Origin: Notolepis coatsorum
Lineage: Eukaryota > Chordata > Actinopteri > Aulopiformes > Paralepididae
Direction of reading: 5' to 3'
Length of the DNA: 64,000 bases
Assembly (NCBI GenBank): GCA_963971535.1
Contig: OZ020589.1
Location: 69,698,253 to 69,762,252 of the forward strand
The notes under the pieces were generated by a model. That model was not told the DNA's origin and did no database searches. It saw only the letters and a program-made list of their open reading frames with translations. A program made the position numbers and the translations under genes. This document shows positions 35,381-48,541 of this stretch, piece by piece (position 1 is the first letter of the stretch; the number at the start of each line of letters is the position of its first letter).

Positions 35381-37506
35381 CCTGATGACATCACATGTTT
35401 GAGTTCTAGCAGGAGTTATACCTGATGACATCACAGGGTTGAGTTCTAGCAGGCGTTATACCTGATGACATCACAGGTTTGAGTTCTAGCAGCTCCAGGC
35501 GTTATACCTGATGACATCACAGGTTGAGTTCTAGCAGCTCCAGGCGTTATACCTGATGACATCACAGGTTGAGTTCTAGCAGGCGTTATACCTGATGACA
35601 TCACAGGGTTGAGTTCTAGCGGCTCCAGGCGTTATACCTGATGACATCACAGGGTTGAGTTCTAGCAGGCGTTATACCTGATGACATCACAGGGTTGAGT
35701 TCTAGCAGGCGTTATACCTGATGACATCACAGGTTTGAGTTCTAGCAGCTCCAGGAGTTATACCTGATGACATCACAGGTTGAGTTCTAGCAGCTCCAGG
35801 CGTTATACCTGATGACATCACAGGTTGAGTTCTAGCAGGCGTTATACCTGATGACATCACAGGGTTGAGTTCTAGCGGCTCCAGGCGTTATACCTGATGA
35901 CATCACAGGGTTGAGTTCTAGCAGGCGTTATACCTGATGACATCACAGGGTTGAGTTCTAGCAGGCGTTATACCTGATGACATCACAGGGTTGAGTTCTA
36001 GCAGGCGTTATACCTGATGACATCACAGGTTTGAGTTCTAGCAGCTCCAGGCGTTATACCTGATGACATCACAGGTTGAGTTCTAGCAGCTCCAGGCGTT
36101 ATACCTGATAACATCACAGGTTGAGTTCTAGCAGGCGTTATACCTGATGACATCACAGGGTTGAGTTCTAGCGGCTCCAGGCGTTATACCTGAAGACATC
36201 ACAGGGTTGAGTTCTACCTGATGACATCACAGGGTTGAGTTCTAGCAGGCGTTATACCTGATGACATCACAGGGTTGAGTTCTAGCAGGCGTTATACCTG
36301 ATAACATCACAGGGTTGAGTTCTACCTGATGACATCACAGGGTTGAGTTCTAGCAGGAGTTATACCTGATGACATCACAGGGTTGAGTTCTAGCAGGCGT
36401 TATACCTGATGACATCACAGGTTTGAGTTCTAGCAGCTCCAGGCGTTATACCTGATGACATCACAGGTTGAGTTCTAGCAGCTTCAGGCGTTATACCTGA
36501 TGACATCACAGGTTGAGTTCTAGCAGGCGTTATACCTGATGACATCACAGGGTTGAGTTCTAGCGGCTCCAGGCGTTATACCTGATGACATCACAGGGTT
36601 GAGTTCTAGCAGGCGTTATACCTGATGACATCACAGGGTTGAGTTCTAGCAGGCGTTATACCTGATGACATCACAGGGTTGAGTTCTAGCAGGCGTTATA
36701 CCTGATGACATCACAGGTTTGAGTTCTAGCAGCTCCAGGAGTTATACCTGATGACATCACAGGTTGAGTTCTAGCAGCTCCAGGCGTTATACCTGATGAC
36801 ATCACAGGTTGAGTTCTAGCAGGCGTTATACCTGATGACATCACAGGATTGAGTTCTAGCGGCTCCAGGCGTTATACCTGATGACATCACAGGGTTGAGT
36901 TCTAGCAGGCGTTATACCTGATGACATCACAGGGTTGAGTTCTAGCAGGCGTTATACCTGATGACATCACAGGGTTGAGTTCTAGCAGGCGTTATACCTG
37001 ATGACATCACAGGTTTGAGTTCTAGCAGCTCCAGGCGTTATACCTGATGACATCACAGGTTGAGTTCTAGCAACTCCAGGCGTTATACCTGATAACATCA
37101 CAGGTTGAGTTCTAGCAGGCGTTATACCTGATGACATCACAGGGTTGAGTTCTAGCGGCTCCAGGCGTTATACCTGAAGACATCACAGGATTGAGTTCTA
37201 CCTGATGACATCACAGGGTTGAGTTCTAGCAGGCGTTATAACTGATGACATCACAGGGTTTAGTTCTAGCAGGCGTTATACCTGATGACACCACAGAGTG
37301 GGGTTCTACCTGATGACATCACAGGGTTGAGTTCTAGCAGGCGTTATACCTGATGACATCACAGGGTTGAGTTCTAGCAGGCGTTATACCTGATGACATC
37401 ACAGGGTTGAGTTCTAGCGGCTCCAGGCGTTATACCTGATGACATCATAGGGTTAAGTTTTAGCAGGCGTTATACCTGATGACATCACAGGGTTGAGTTC
37501 TAGCAC
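35381..37506. repeat. 40/46-bp minisatellite, right array with higher-order pattern
   Basis: About 50 copies of the unit seen at 20,316. The 40-bp and 46-bp forms (AGCTCC or GGCTCC added) alternate in a pattern that recurs about every 300 bp, near 35,470, 35,740, 36,030, 36,430, 36,730 and 37,020. Several units are cut short to TTCTACCTGATGAC. Confidence 0.96.
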
Positions 37507-37985
37507 TCTTACCTCTTACATTTGATTCTCACCTCTCTGGTTTCCTGCTTTGGGGGAGAGTAGCTGATGTTCACAATTATTGACTGAGCTTCACTACACA
37601 TATTAAAATTCTCAATTTGGGTGGTGCTTAATTTAAGTGAAGATGATTATAAACAGAATTCATACCAACTAACACATTCTAGGAGGGTACTCGGGCCAGG
37701 GTCTTGGGCCCTCTGAAGCTCCTGCTTCTCAATGAAACCCATAACTACAAATCAAGACTATAGGCTAACATTCTCCTATACAGTATGCACTCAAACACAT
37801 TTAAACTGCAAATTAGACTGCCATGTCTTATAAATAGTTAAAGTATTTGCCATGCATTATGTGTTGGATATGTGCTTCCTCATCCTTCTCATCTTCCAAT
37901 ATTCGGCACATGTGAAAATATTGACAAATTAGAGTAGACCATTCGTGTAAAGTGATGGGAGCCTATGAGGCTATTTTGTTTCTTT
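37507..37985. other. Unassigned stretch
   Basis: No gene or element recognised between the minisatellite and the LINE tail. Confidence 0.5.
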
Positions 37986-38144
37986 GATTGAATGAATGAA
38001 TGAATGAATGAATGAACATTTTATTTAACAGATTGCAGAATGGGTACAATACAGTACGGCTCAATACACACAATTGTTATGGGGATGCAGACCAGAGAAA
38101 GACGTTTGTCTTGTTTACATCAGGGTCCCCCATTTTCAATTCAT
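37986..38144 (-). mobile_element. LINE 3' tail just upstream of abca1
   Basis: Minus-strand copy of the 3' UTR seen at 7,845. Its (TTCA)n/(TCAA)n tail is on the left (TTGATTGAATGAATG). Truncated at 38,144, about 170 bp before the promoter E-box. Confidence 0.9.
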
Positions 38145-38309
38145 AGTGATTGGCTTTGATGCAGAGAGAGAGCGATAGATGGTATTGGTATAATGAAATT
38201 GCTTCCTACAGGCCTACAACTCTCATTGCTCATGGAATTTATCAATGACCACCACCACACCGATGCATCGATATGGACGCCCCGTGGTCCTTTTAAGACG
38301 TTTTGACTG

Positions 38310-38430
38310 CACGTGCTCGCCTTATATGGGAGCAGCAATAAACACAACCTGGCTTCCTCTCTCTGACCGATAGTTACCTCTCCTCTCCTCCTCTCCTCCT
38401 CTCGCTCCGCACTGGGCAGCGCTATAAAAG
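38310..38430 (+). promoter_or_regulatory. abca1: abca1 core promoter: E-box, CArG box, DR4, TATA
   Basis: E-box CACGTG at 38,310-38,315. CArG box CCTTATATGG, a perfect serum-response-factor consensus, at 38,320-38,329. DR4 motif TGACCGATAGTTACCT at 38,364-38,379: two half-sites four bases apart, the type bound by LXR/RXR. TATA box TATAAAAG at 38,423-38,430. The mammalian ABCA1 promoter is known for an oxysterol-responsive DR4 of nearly this sequence between an E-box and the TATA box, so the order and content identify it. LXR induction by sterol excess is the expected regulation; the CArG role is inferred. Confidence 0.85.
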
Positions 38431-38454
38431 CTTGGTGGAGAAAAGAAAAGCAGT

Positions 38455-38609
38455 TCTGTGACAACTAAGAGACAGAACAGCCGATGACAATAATAACGGT
38501 ACAGGAGAAATAAGAAAAGGAAAGTAGTTTTTACCTTGAAGGAGGATTACTATTTATGAGAGAAGGAGTAAGGAGTGTTGGGTATTCGCAGCGTTCGGGA
38601 TAAAGGTTG
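38455..38609 (+). other. abca1: abca1 exon 1, non-coding (inferred)
   Basis: Transcription is expected about 25-30 bp after the TATA box. A good donor GTTG|GTGAGTTT lies at 38,610. No ATG frame of note. Both ends are inferred from signals, not from transcripts. Confidence 0.55.
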
Positions 38610-39595
38610 GTGAGTTTGGAGTTTCCAGAGTTTTTGGATGAGTTTCTTTGTTAGCTGGTGGGGAGATGACGTGCGTTTCATCATCATGGTAGCCCAATTA
38701 AAACATTTTTATTTGAACACCCGTAGTCTACCTGATATATGTACATGCAGCCAGACAGTATTTCAGTAGTATGCTATTTTTCATTCAGTTCATGCGCTTT
38801 TTACAACCTACAATTATTAACACCTGCGTTCTCTTGTTTTACAATGGCAACGTGTAATGATCGCATTTTATATTTTCAACGAGTTACTGATGATTCAGTG
38901 GAGTGTCTGTGTGTTTCTGTCAGTATGCCGTGCTATGGATGGATTGGCATCATCGCATCTGTTGTCGCTCATCGTAGAGCGAAGCTGCGCTGAATGACCG
39001 AGAGTAACCCCAGTTCACTTGAAAACAATGAACGTAGACGAGTTATTATTTTTCGATCACTGTCTATATCACACTGACATCATTGGAAATAAATGGTAGT
39101 GCATGTGTTAAAACGTCTGTGATAAATACATAGATATTTGTACTACTGTCAAGTGAATTGTCCGCGTCCGTCTTTCGACGATTTTGTATAATTGTGGTTT
39201 GAATGCTATGCATTATGCAAATGCAATGACTGTTTGGACTGATGTGTGGCTTGGCAATGATGCTGACATGTCGACAAATCGTATTTGCTCGAAGTTTTCA
39301 TTCATGCGTTGAATAAGTAATTGTTTATTAATAATAATAATAAGAACATGTTTTTATGCGCTATCAACGCACCATCGCTCTGGCAGTGCAATTGTTATTG
39401 GACGTATGTTCCACCTCTGAATGACCCGTGAAGTAATTTGACAAACAATGGGCGAGAAAGAAAGACTTTAGTGAGCGGGCAGCACTGCTTTATCATTAAA
39501 TGTGGCACGTGAGCGAGAGCGGAGGATAAACAATTGTAGTACTGATGCAGAACACTAGAGGCGCGCTGGCTTTGCACCATTTACCATCAGCAGTG

Positions 39596-39596
<1 letters not shown>
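38610..39596. other. abca1 intron 1, start
   Basis: No coding frame or repeat boundary recognised. A short TAA run lies near 39,331-39,343. Confidence 0.5.
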
Positions 39597-39652
<56 letters not shown>

Positions 39653-39810
39653 AACTGTATTAACAGATTGCAGAATGGGTACAGTACAGTACAGCTCAAT
39701 ACATACAAGGGGATGCAGACCAGAGAAAGACTTTCGTCTTGTTTACATCAGGGTCCCCCATTTTCAATTCATCATAACATATATGACACACACGACATAC
39801 AGATAGACAG
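39597..39810 (-). mobile_element. LINE 3' tail in abca1 intron 1
   Basis: A (TTGA)n tail at 39,597-39,650, followed by the same 3' UTR as at 7,845 and 37,986, truncated near 39,808. Non-coding. Confidence 0.9.
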
Positions 39811-40183
39811 TGTTCCGTATAGACGCTGTTGTTGTGTCAGTCAATTTACATCTTGATTCATCTCGTAGTTTCTCAAGATGTAGAATTGTAATTAGGAAAA
39901 CATGGTTGTCAGAATGAACACGAGCCTCGTCTTGTGTTTGTTTAGCGTGATGCTATATTAGTGGCCCATTCAGTTTGTGTCAAATGCAAGATCTCACTGA
40001 AGGTGTAAAACATAGCCTGCCCTCACATCTGAATAATATGGAATATGCATAGACGGATAGAGGGCTATTGTTGCTTGTGTTTTCCCTCGACATAGACATA
40101 TGATTTAATGAATATGCTACAGTAAATGAAATAGACCCATTATGTTGATTTTATTACTAGTGTGTATTGTGTGTGTGTGTGAG

Positions 40184-40450
40184 CAGGGGTGTAGCTCCAG
40201 ATTCTGGGCCCCATGAAAGAATGTATTTGTAGGCCCTCAGTGAATGTGAGCCCGCGCAAGCGGAATTTTTTTGGGAAATTTTTTTATTGATGAAAACGCA
40301 TAATATGGTTTTTACCTATACATTCGGATCAGCAGTTCAGCACCTGCACTGTTGGTGGGTGAGCCTAGTAAAGGATGTCGCACTGCGTTCATCTTCAATG
40401 AATGGACCAATACAATAGTCTACCAAAGCCCCCCCTCTCTCTCTATATAT

Positions 40451-40529
<79 letters not shown>

Positions 40530-40666
40530 CAGAAACAAACATAGTATCAATGAGAGCATCAATAATACACCTGAGTGAAGTCTAGTAAAAGAAAAAATTT
40601 TGCCCCCCCCCCCAGTGCTGGGCCCTTGGAATCATCCTAAGCTACCCCCCCCCAGCTACGCCCCTG
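40184..40666. mobile_element. hAT-type MITE
   Basis: 483 bp with ends caggggtgtagct and rc(agctacgcccctg), flanked by TGTGTGAG at 40,176-40,183 and 40,667-40,674 (8 bp). It includes a (CA)n tract at 40,452-40,527. A (GA)n tract follows at 40,679-40,791. Confidence 0.88.
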
Positions 40667-40676
40667 TGTGTGAGTG

Positions 40677-41610
<934 letters not shown>

Positions 41611-44018
41611 TTATTCTACCACAGTAGCCACCCTCTATTCTACCACAGTGTAGCCACCCTCTATTCTACCACACCACAGTGTAGCCACCCTCTATTCTAC
41701 CACACCACAGTGTAGCCACCCTCGATTCTACCACAGTGTAGCCACCCTCTATTCTACCACAGTGTAGCCAGGCTCTAGTCTACCACAGTGTAGCCACCCT
41801 CTATTCTACCACAGTGTAGCCAGGCTCTATTCTACCACAGTGTAGCCAGGCTCTAGTCTACCACAGTGTAGCCACCCTCTATTCTACCACAGTGTAGCCA
41901 GGCTCTATTCTACCACAGTGTAGCCAGGCTCTAGTCTACCACAGTGTAGCCACCCTCTATTCTACCACAGTGTAGCCAGGCTCTATTCTACCACAGTGTA
42001 GCCAGGCTCTAGTCTACCACAGTGTAGCCACCCTCTATTCTACCACAGTGTAGCCAGGCTCTATTCTACCACAGTGTAGCCACACTCTATTCTACCACAG
42101 TGTAGCCACCCTCTATTCTACCACAGTGTAGCCACCCTCTATTCTACCACAGTGTAGCCACCCTCTATTCTACCACAGTGTAGCCAGGCTCTATTCTACC
42201 ACAGTGTAGCCACCCTCAATTCTACCACAGTGTAGCCAGGCTCTATTCTACCACAGTGTAGCCACCCTCTATTCTACCACAGTGTAGCCACCCTCTATTC
42301 TACCACAGTGTAGCCACCCTCAATTCTACCACAGTGTAGCCACCCTCGATTCTACCACAGTGTAGTCAGGCTCTATTCTACCACAGTGTAGCCACCCTAT
42401 ATTCTACCACAGTGTAGCCAGGCTCTAGTCTACCACAGTGTAGCCACCCTCTATTCTACCACAGTGTAGCCACCCTCTATTCTACCACAGTGTAGCCAGG
42501 CTCTATTCTACCACAGTGTAGCCACCCTCTATTCTACCACAGTGTAGCCACCCTCTATTCTACCACAGTGTAGCCACCCTCTATTCTACCACAGTGTAGC
42601 CACCCTCTAGTCTACCACAGTGTAGCCACCCTCTATTCTACCACAGTGTAGCCACCCTCTATTCTACCACAGTGTAGCCAGGCTCTATTCTACCACAGTG
42701 TAGCCACCCTCTATTCTACCACAGTGTAGCCACCCTCTATTTTACCACAGTGTAGCCACCCTCTATTCTACCACAGTGTAGCCAGGCTCTATTCTACCAC
42801 AGTGTAGCCACCCTCTATTCTACCACAGTGTAGCCACCCTCTATTCTACCACAGTGTAGCCACACTCTATTCTACCACAGTGTAGCCAGGCTCTATTCTA
42901 CCACAGTGTAGCCACACTCTATTCTACCACAGTGTAGCCACCCTCTATTCTACCACAGTGTAGCCACCCTCTATTCTACCACAGTGTAGCCAGGCTCTAT
43001 TCTACCACAGTGTAGCCACCCTCTATTCTACCACAGTGTAGCCACACTCTATTCTACCACAGTGTAGCCACCCTCTATTCTACCACAGTGTAGCCAGGCT
43101 CTATTCTACCACAGTGTAGCCACCCTCTATTCTACCACAGTGTAGCCACCCTCTATTCTACCATAGTGTAGCCACCCTCAATTCTACCACAGTGTAGCCA
43201 CCCTCTATTCTACCATAGTGTAGCCACCCTCTATTCTACCACAGTGTAGCCACCCTCTATTCTACCACAGTGTAGCCACCCTCTATTCTACCACAGTGTA
43301 GCCACACTCTATTCTACCACAGTGTAGCCACCCTCTATTCTACCACAGTGTAGCCAGGCTCTATTCTACCACAGTGTAGCCAGGCTTTATTCTACCACAG
43401 TGTAGCCACCCTCTATTCTACCACAGTGTAGCCACCCTCTATTCTACCACAGTGTAGCCACACTCTATTCTACCACAGTGTAGCCACCCTCTATTCTACC
43501 ACAGTGTAGTCAGGCTTTATTCTACCACAGTGTAGCCAGGCTCTATTCTACCACAGTGTAGCCAGGCTCTATTCTACCACAGTGTAGCCACCCTCTATTC
43601 TACCACAGTGTAGCCACCCTCTATTCTACCACAGTGTAGCCACCCTCTATTCTACCACAGTGTAGCCAGGCTCTATTCTACCACAGTGTAGCCACACTCT
43701 ATTCTACCACAGTGTAGCCAGGCTTTATTCTACCACAGTGTAGCCACCCTAGTCTATACCACAGTGTAGCCACCCTCTATTCTACCACAGTGTAGCCAGG
43801 CTTTATTCTACCACAGTGTAGCCACACTCTATTCTACCACAGTGTAGCCAGGCTTTATTCTACCACAGTGTAGCCACCCTCTATACCACAGTGTAGCCAC
43901 CCTCTATTCTACCACAGTGTAGCCACCCTCTATACCACAGTGTAGCCACACTCTATTCTACCACAGTGTAGCCAGGCTTTATTCTACCACAGTGTAGCCA
44001 CCCTCTATTATACCACTG
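41611..44018. repeat. 26-bp minisatellite in abca1 intron 1
   Basis: Unit tattctaccacagtgtagcc plus ACCCTC, about 92 copies over 2.4 kb. Three main variants differ after GTAGCC: ACCCTC, AGGCTC and ACACTC. Near the start ACCCTC-AGGCTC-AGGCTC groups recur as a 78-bp higher-order unit (41,750-42,060). The period is not a multiple of three, and stops occur. Confidence 0.98.
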
Positions 44019-44227
44019 AGCTGAAGAATCCAAACCCTGTGGGACCTCCTCCTCTGTTTTATCCGGTCTAATTAGAGGACATCCACCAGGGATAAACAGG
44101 ATACCTTTATTCAAGCCACTGGGGGATGGTCGATTTGAGAGCTTATTCTGATGGCATTTCTGGGGTATTAGATCATGTACAGTGGAAAGAGACAGAGAAA
44201 ATCGAAGAGAGATACTTGTACATTCCA

Positions 44228-44631
44228 GCGTTATGGATGTTACATTCAGAGAGAACATTGGAAACTTAACTTAACATTGACAAGGCATCGATTTGAATTG
44301 GAAGTATAATTTACACATTTTAGTTACACTTATTGAGATAAAGATGAGCCTACAGTAAGAAATGTTTTGACCTTTTGGATTTTGAGATAGGTGACAAAAT
44401 ACACAGCGTTATGGATGTTACGGAAATTGACAAGCTTTTCGGACTCACTGAACACATGATGAAAACTCTGTGAATATCTTTTTCAAAGAATAACATGTTT
44501 ACTATCACTTTGTAGGGAAGGGTTTGAGGTACCCAAAAAGCACATTCAGGAAAACCTGACATTTCCTCTCAAGGAATGAATCACAAAAAAGTGCCGTTAT
44601 GGATGTTACATTTTTGCGTTATGGATGTTAC
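44228..44631. repeat. Four dispersed copies of GTTATGGATGTTAC
   Basis: Copies at 44,228-44,243, 44,406-44,421, 44,595-44,609 and 44,616-44,631, same orientation, irregular spacing. This looks like internal binding sites of a non-autonomous DNA transposon whose ends I cannot place. Confidence 0.6.
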
Positions 44632-44940
44632 ACGTCTGAAATAGACAAAAAACACTATAAAAAATAGGGCTTTACCCACATGTGTTTGACTTCGGTGGAC
44701 CATTTTGAGGGTCAAACCAGTCTGGATTCATGTTGTAGTCTGAAAAAATGCCAGGAAATGCTTCTTCTTCTTCTTATTTGAATTTCCGGCAGAGTAGACG
44801 CATCGTGGCGTATTACTGCCCTCCGCAATTATTTTTATGGGCTCTTCTTCTTCTCCTTCTTCTCCTTCTTCACCTTCTTTTTCTTCTTCTACTGGACCCC
44901 GTCATCAACTACATTGTCCATTGGAGTGCAGCTACTGCTG

Positions 44941-46264
44941 CTACTTCCTGCCTGAGCCCCCCTCCGCGGGACCCTCCTTGCCCCCTGCTATCTTATCCTG
45001 GGCTGCTTTGTCCCTCGCAGCCTTGTCCCTCGCAGCCCCCTCAGCCAATTCTTTACACACCTCCTTCCAGTCCAGACCTTCCAATCCCAGATGTTGAACC
45101 GCTATCCTAACAATCATCTTCACCATCTCTGTTCTACCCGTAACCTCTGCCATACCAGTAACTACCCCTGCCACGAAGGCCACAATACCTAATTTCTCCT
45201 CCCTTCCCCTCTCTCTTTCCACCTGCTCTACCCTCACTGCCAAATGCCCTCCTTCAACCCCCTGCACCCTTTCTTGGCTACCCTGTCCTGCCCTGCTAAC
45301 CGCCCCAGCATACGTCAACTTACCCTCCCTTCTCTCTCTCCGATCCGCGACCTCCTTCATCATCACCTCGCACCCCCGAAACGCTACACTATGCTCCCCA
45401 CCACAACTACAGCACTTCGGCTTCACTCCATCTCCACATTTCCCATATTCATGTTCCCCGCCACACCTAGCGCACCTCATCCCCTTCATACACGTGGTAG
45501 CTATATGGCCAAACCCCTGGCACCTATAGCACCTAAGAGGATTATGAACAAATTCCCTAACCCTATACATCCTACGCCCTACTAACACCTCCCTAGGAAC
45601 AACCCCACCCTCAAACGTAATCACTACCGTCCCCGTCACTGCCCTCTCCGCTCCCCTCTTCATCCTTGCTGCACTCTTAACTATGCCATTACGCCCGTCC
45701 TCCTTTAGCTCTTCCACCAGCTGCTCTACTGTAACCTCGACCGGTACCCCAACTATCACCCCCTTACATCCCCCCCCCCTCTTCTCCCCTACTCTCGCCA
45801 CCTTACTTATACCCACCCCCCCAATGCATCTTCCTAGCCACCTCCACCTGCCCCTCACTACCACACCCTACGGCCAGATTCCCATCCCACAAAACGTTCA
45901 CGTACTTTACCTCTCCTAATCGCTCGGCAATGAGTTTGGGCCACTCGAGCCTACCTACTTTCCTCTCATCCCTCTCCCCCTCAAGCCTGACCACTATATG
46001 GATCACTTCCGCTTTTGCCACATCTTTTCCTGCACCCTCGTCTCCCGGCCCACTTGAGCTATCGTCCCCCCCTTTCTTCCTCTTCCCCCCTTCTCCCCCC
46101 CTCTCCTCCCCCCTACTCTCACTATCCCCATCGCTGTCGTTCCTCTCCGTCCGCTTCTTCCTCTTCTTCCTCACCGTATCCCACCCCTCCTCCTCCCTCT
46201 CTTCTTTCTCCCTCTCCTCCCCACTGTACTCCGACTGATCGCGAATATCGGTCGTTAGCTCCAT
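44941..46264 (-). pseudogene. LINE ORF1 with three zinc knuckles
   Basis: Starts at 46,264 with a charged Glu/Lys/Arg-rich region to about 45,803. The second half begins in another frame and is open to 44,941, so one frameshift near 45,803-45,864 breaks it. Three Cys-rich knuckles follow each other: CYRCQGFGHIATTC, CARCGGEHEYGKC and CCSCGGEHSVAFRGC (about 45,385-45,525). ORF1 proteins with this triple knuckle bind LINE RNA in I/Jockey-type elements. ORF2 is absent; CTT-rich sequence lies beyond 44,890. Unrelated to the CR1/L2 relics above. Confidence 0.8.
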
Positions 46265-46334
46265 TTGCCGTTCTTCCTCTTCCTTCTTCTTCTTCTTTAC
46301 ACCATCCGACTAGAGAATTGTTGAATATATATAG

Positions 46335-46440
46335 AACACAAATGTTCTAGAATGTTCGACTGTGACATCACAACTGTTCTAGAATGTTCTATTATGACAT
46401 CATACTGTGACATCACAAAAATCACAAACGTTCTTTTTTT
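46335..46440 (-). repeat. Heat-shock-element-like repeats, second site
   Basis: TGTTCTAGAATGTTC at 46,343-46,357 and again at 46,375-46,389, separated by GTGACATCACAA. This is the reverse complement of the repeat family at 19,531-19,676. It sits just upstream of the LINE ORF1 start. Confidence 0.65.
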
Positions 46441-47497
46441 TGTCTTAAATAGTTTCAAAATATCAGTCACTTCTGAAAATAAATTACAAAAAGTTTTTGG
46501 AAATAGCTCTTTATTTGATTAACATAAAAAAGTGTTTTCTATACAGAGAACAGCAATATTAATATCGGTTAAATCAGAAAATGAGAGAGAGGGGATGACA
46601 TGCAACAAAGGGCATGATGGGGATTTGACAACATTGTGAATACTGTACATCTTATGAACCGCCACTAGGATGACTCGATGCTAAGAATTTCCCATATATC
46701 ATCACACTTGGCAGTGGACTCACAATGCTTCTTGTGGATTTGTCTCCCTTCAATGACATTATCACTACCTGAAGGAATAGAGGAGTTGGGTAAATCTAGT
46801 ATTTCACAAAAAGGTATTGACCACATGTCCTCGGACTATTGAACTCACAAACCACAAATGCATTGGCAAATGGCATGACATTTTCTTTTGCATTTCAGGG
46901 TGATCCTTTTAAATATATATATTTTTAATCTTTCAGTGGATACCTGGCTGTATATTAAGAGGGGTCGGTTTGTTCAAATTAACTGTGGTTCATGGTTTGG
47001 AGCCAAAGCATTATTCTATCTCAAAATGTCCCTTAAATAACATGTAATTTGTGTCAATAAAGGGGATGCCCCCCTCCTCCCCTCCCGACAGATAGACACA
47101 CCCACCCCCCCACCAGATACCCCCCCCCCCCCACCCATTGAACCGTCTTTGACCTTTGAACAGATGATGAGTCCCAGACATTCAATGGACTTGAACACGT
47201 AAGCTGAATACTGTCCCTTTGTTGCTGTCGTCTGATGACCCTGGTTGTGTTTTTACTTGGTCTCCAGTTGAGAGATGAACCATAGCCTTACGTTTGATAA
47301 GTGGATTTGTGCTCTTCGTTTTTTTTGTTTTATTTACTATTTTATTTTTGTGGCAGTCTTTGACTCTATGGGTGCTTTTTGGTTGCTGTAGCCTACATAT
47401 TTTGGAGTAGGGCCGTAAAGTTATTTAAGGGTAATTGTATTTATTTATTTATTTTTCATTTGAAGTGCCTCTTGTTTATTGTACTGGACTGTAGACA
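46441..47497. other. abca1 intron 1, no gene seen
   Basis: Contains a C-rich stretch at 47,070-47,140. Nothing recognised as coding. Confidence 0.5.
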
Positions 47498-47628
47498 TTT
47501 TGGTGAATCTAAGGTCTTGACGTTCCTTTCTGTCCTCAGTGTTTTGGTGAATCTAAGGTTTTAACGTTCCTTTCTGTCCTCAGTGTTTTGGTGAATCTAT
47601 GGTCTTGACGTTCCTTTCTGTCCTCAGC
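47498..47628. repeat. 44-bp tandem repeat, three copies
   Basis: Unit from TTTTGGTGAATCTAAGG to TTTCTGTCCTCAGTG. Each copy ends in a TTTCTGTCCTCAG splice-acceptor-like sequence. Confidence 0.93.
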
Positions 47629-47833
47629 AGTTTGGACCCGCACCATAGAGTCAGTTCTGTGAGTCTGTGTGTGGTCTTCGCTTATCTTCAGTTACAGTAG
47701 CTAGTTGCTGGGCAGTAGGTCGGCTAATTGTGTTCTTGGTTATCTGTCCTTGGAGATATTCAGAGCTGGACATTCCTTTGTAATCTTTTGAGTTTGAACA
47801 TCTTTTGTATGCCTGACCAGCATACAGCTAACC

Positions 47834-48034
<201 letters not shown>

Positions 48035-48178
48035 ACGTCAACATGTGTTGTGGGAGGGGAGAACAACACTTGTTCCCCTGTCCAGATTCCCCCCACCTTC
48101 TCAGGGACTCAAACCAGCGACCTTCTGGTCACAAGATTTTTCTCCTCCTACATCTGGGTTCCCGCTGCTCTCACTGTC

Positions 48179-48337
48179 TAGTTGTACAGTTGGAGCGTAG
48201 GTTCAGTGGTTTTGTCCTAGCTGTACAGTTGGACCGTAGGTTCAGTGGTTTTGTCCTAGCTGTACAGTTGGACCGTAGGTTCAGTGGTTTTGTCCTAGCT
48301 GTACAGTTGGAGCGTAGGTTCAGTGGTTTTGTCCAGC
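48179..48337. repeat. 39-bp tandem repeat, four copies
   Basis: Unit with CTGTACAGTTGGACCGTAGG and TTCAGTGGTTTTGTCCTAG. It ends about 100 bp before the exon 2 acceptor. Confidence 0.93.
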
Positions 48338-48436
48338 TGAGAGCCTGTTATTTTTCTGTTTGGCTTGCTGTACAGTTGGGAGAGAGAGTTGGTTATCTGA
48401 CGCTGTGTGCTTCTCCTCTTGTCTGTTGTTGCACAG

Positions 48437-48541
48437 TCGGGAGCCGGAGCTCAGTGAGGTCGGCCAGAAGGCGAGATGGCGGTCTCCACACAGCTGGGCT
48501 TACTGCTTTGGAAGAACTTCACATACAGAAGGAGACAGACT
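48437..48541 (+). CDS. abca1: abca1 exon 2, first coding exon
   Basis: Acceptor TTGCACAG ends at 48,436. The start codon is at 48,476, so coding is 48,476-48,541 (22 codons, MAVSTQLGLLLWKNFTYRRR ending QT). The WKN and YRRRQ residues are the conserved cytoplasmic start of ABCA1-type transporters. The donor GTAAGT follows at 48,542. The exon ends on a codon boundary. This ATG is chosen because it gives the family N-terminus. Confidence 0.93.

Noticed and set aside
20316-37506. CRISPR-like array of 40-bp direct repeats
   Set aside because: The repeats are head-to-tail with no unique spacers and the DNA is vertebrate; it is a minisatellite.
45244-46350. Plus-strand Ser/Pro-rich frames
   Set aside because: Shadows of the minus-strand LINE ORF1, which has zinc knuckles and charged residues typical of a real product.
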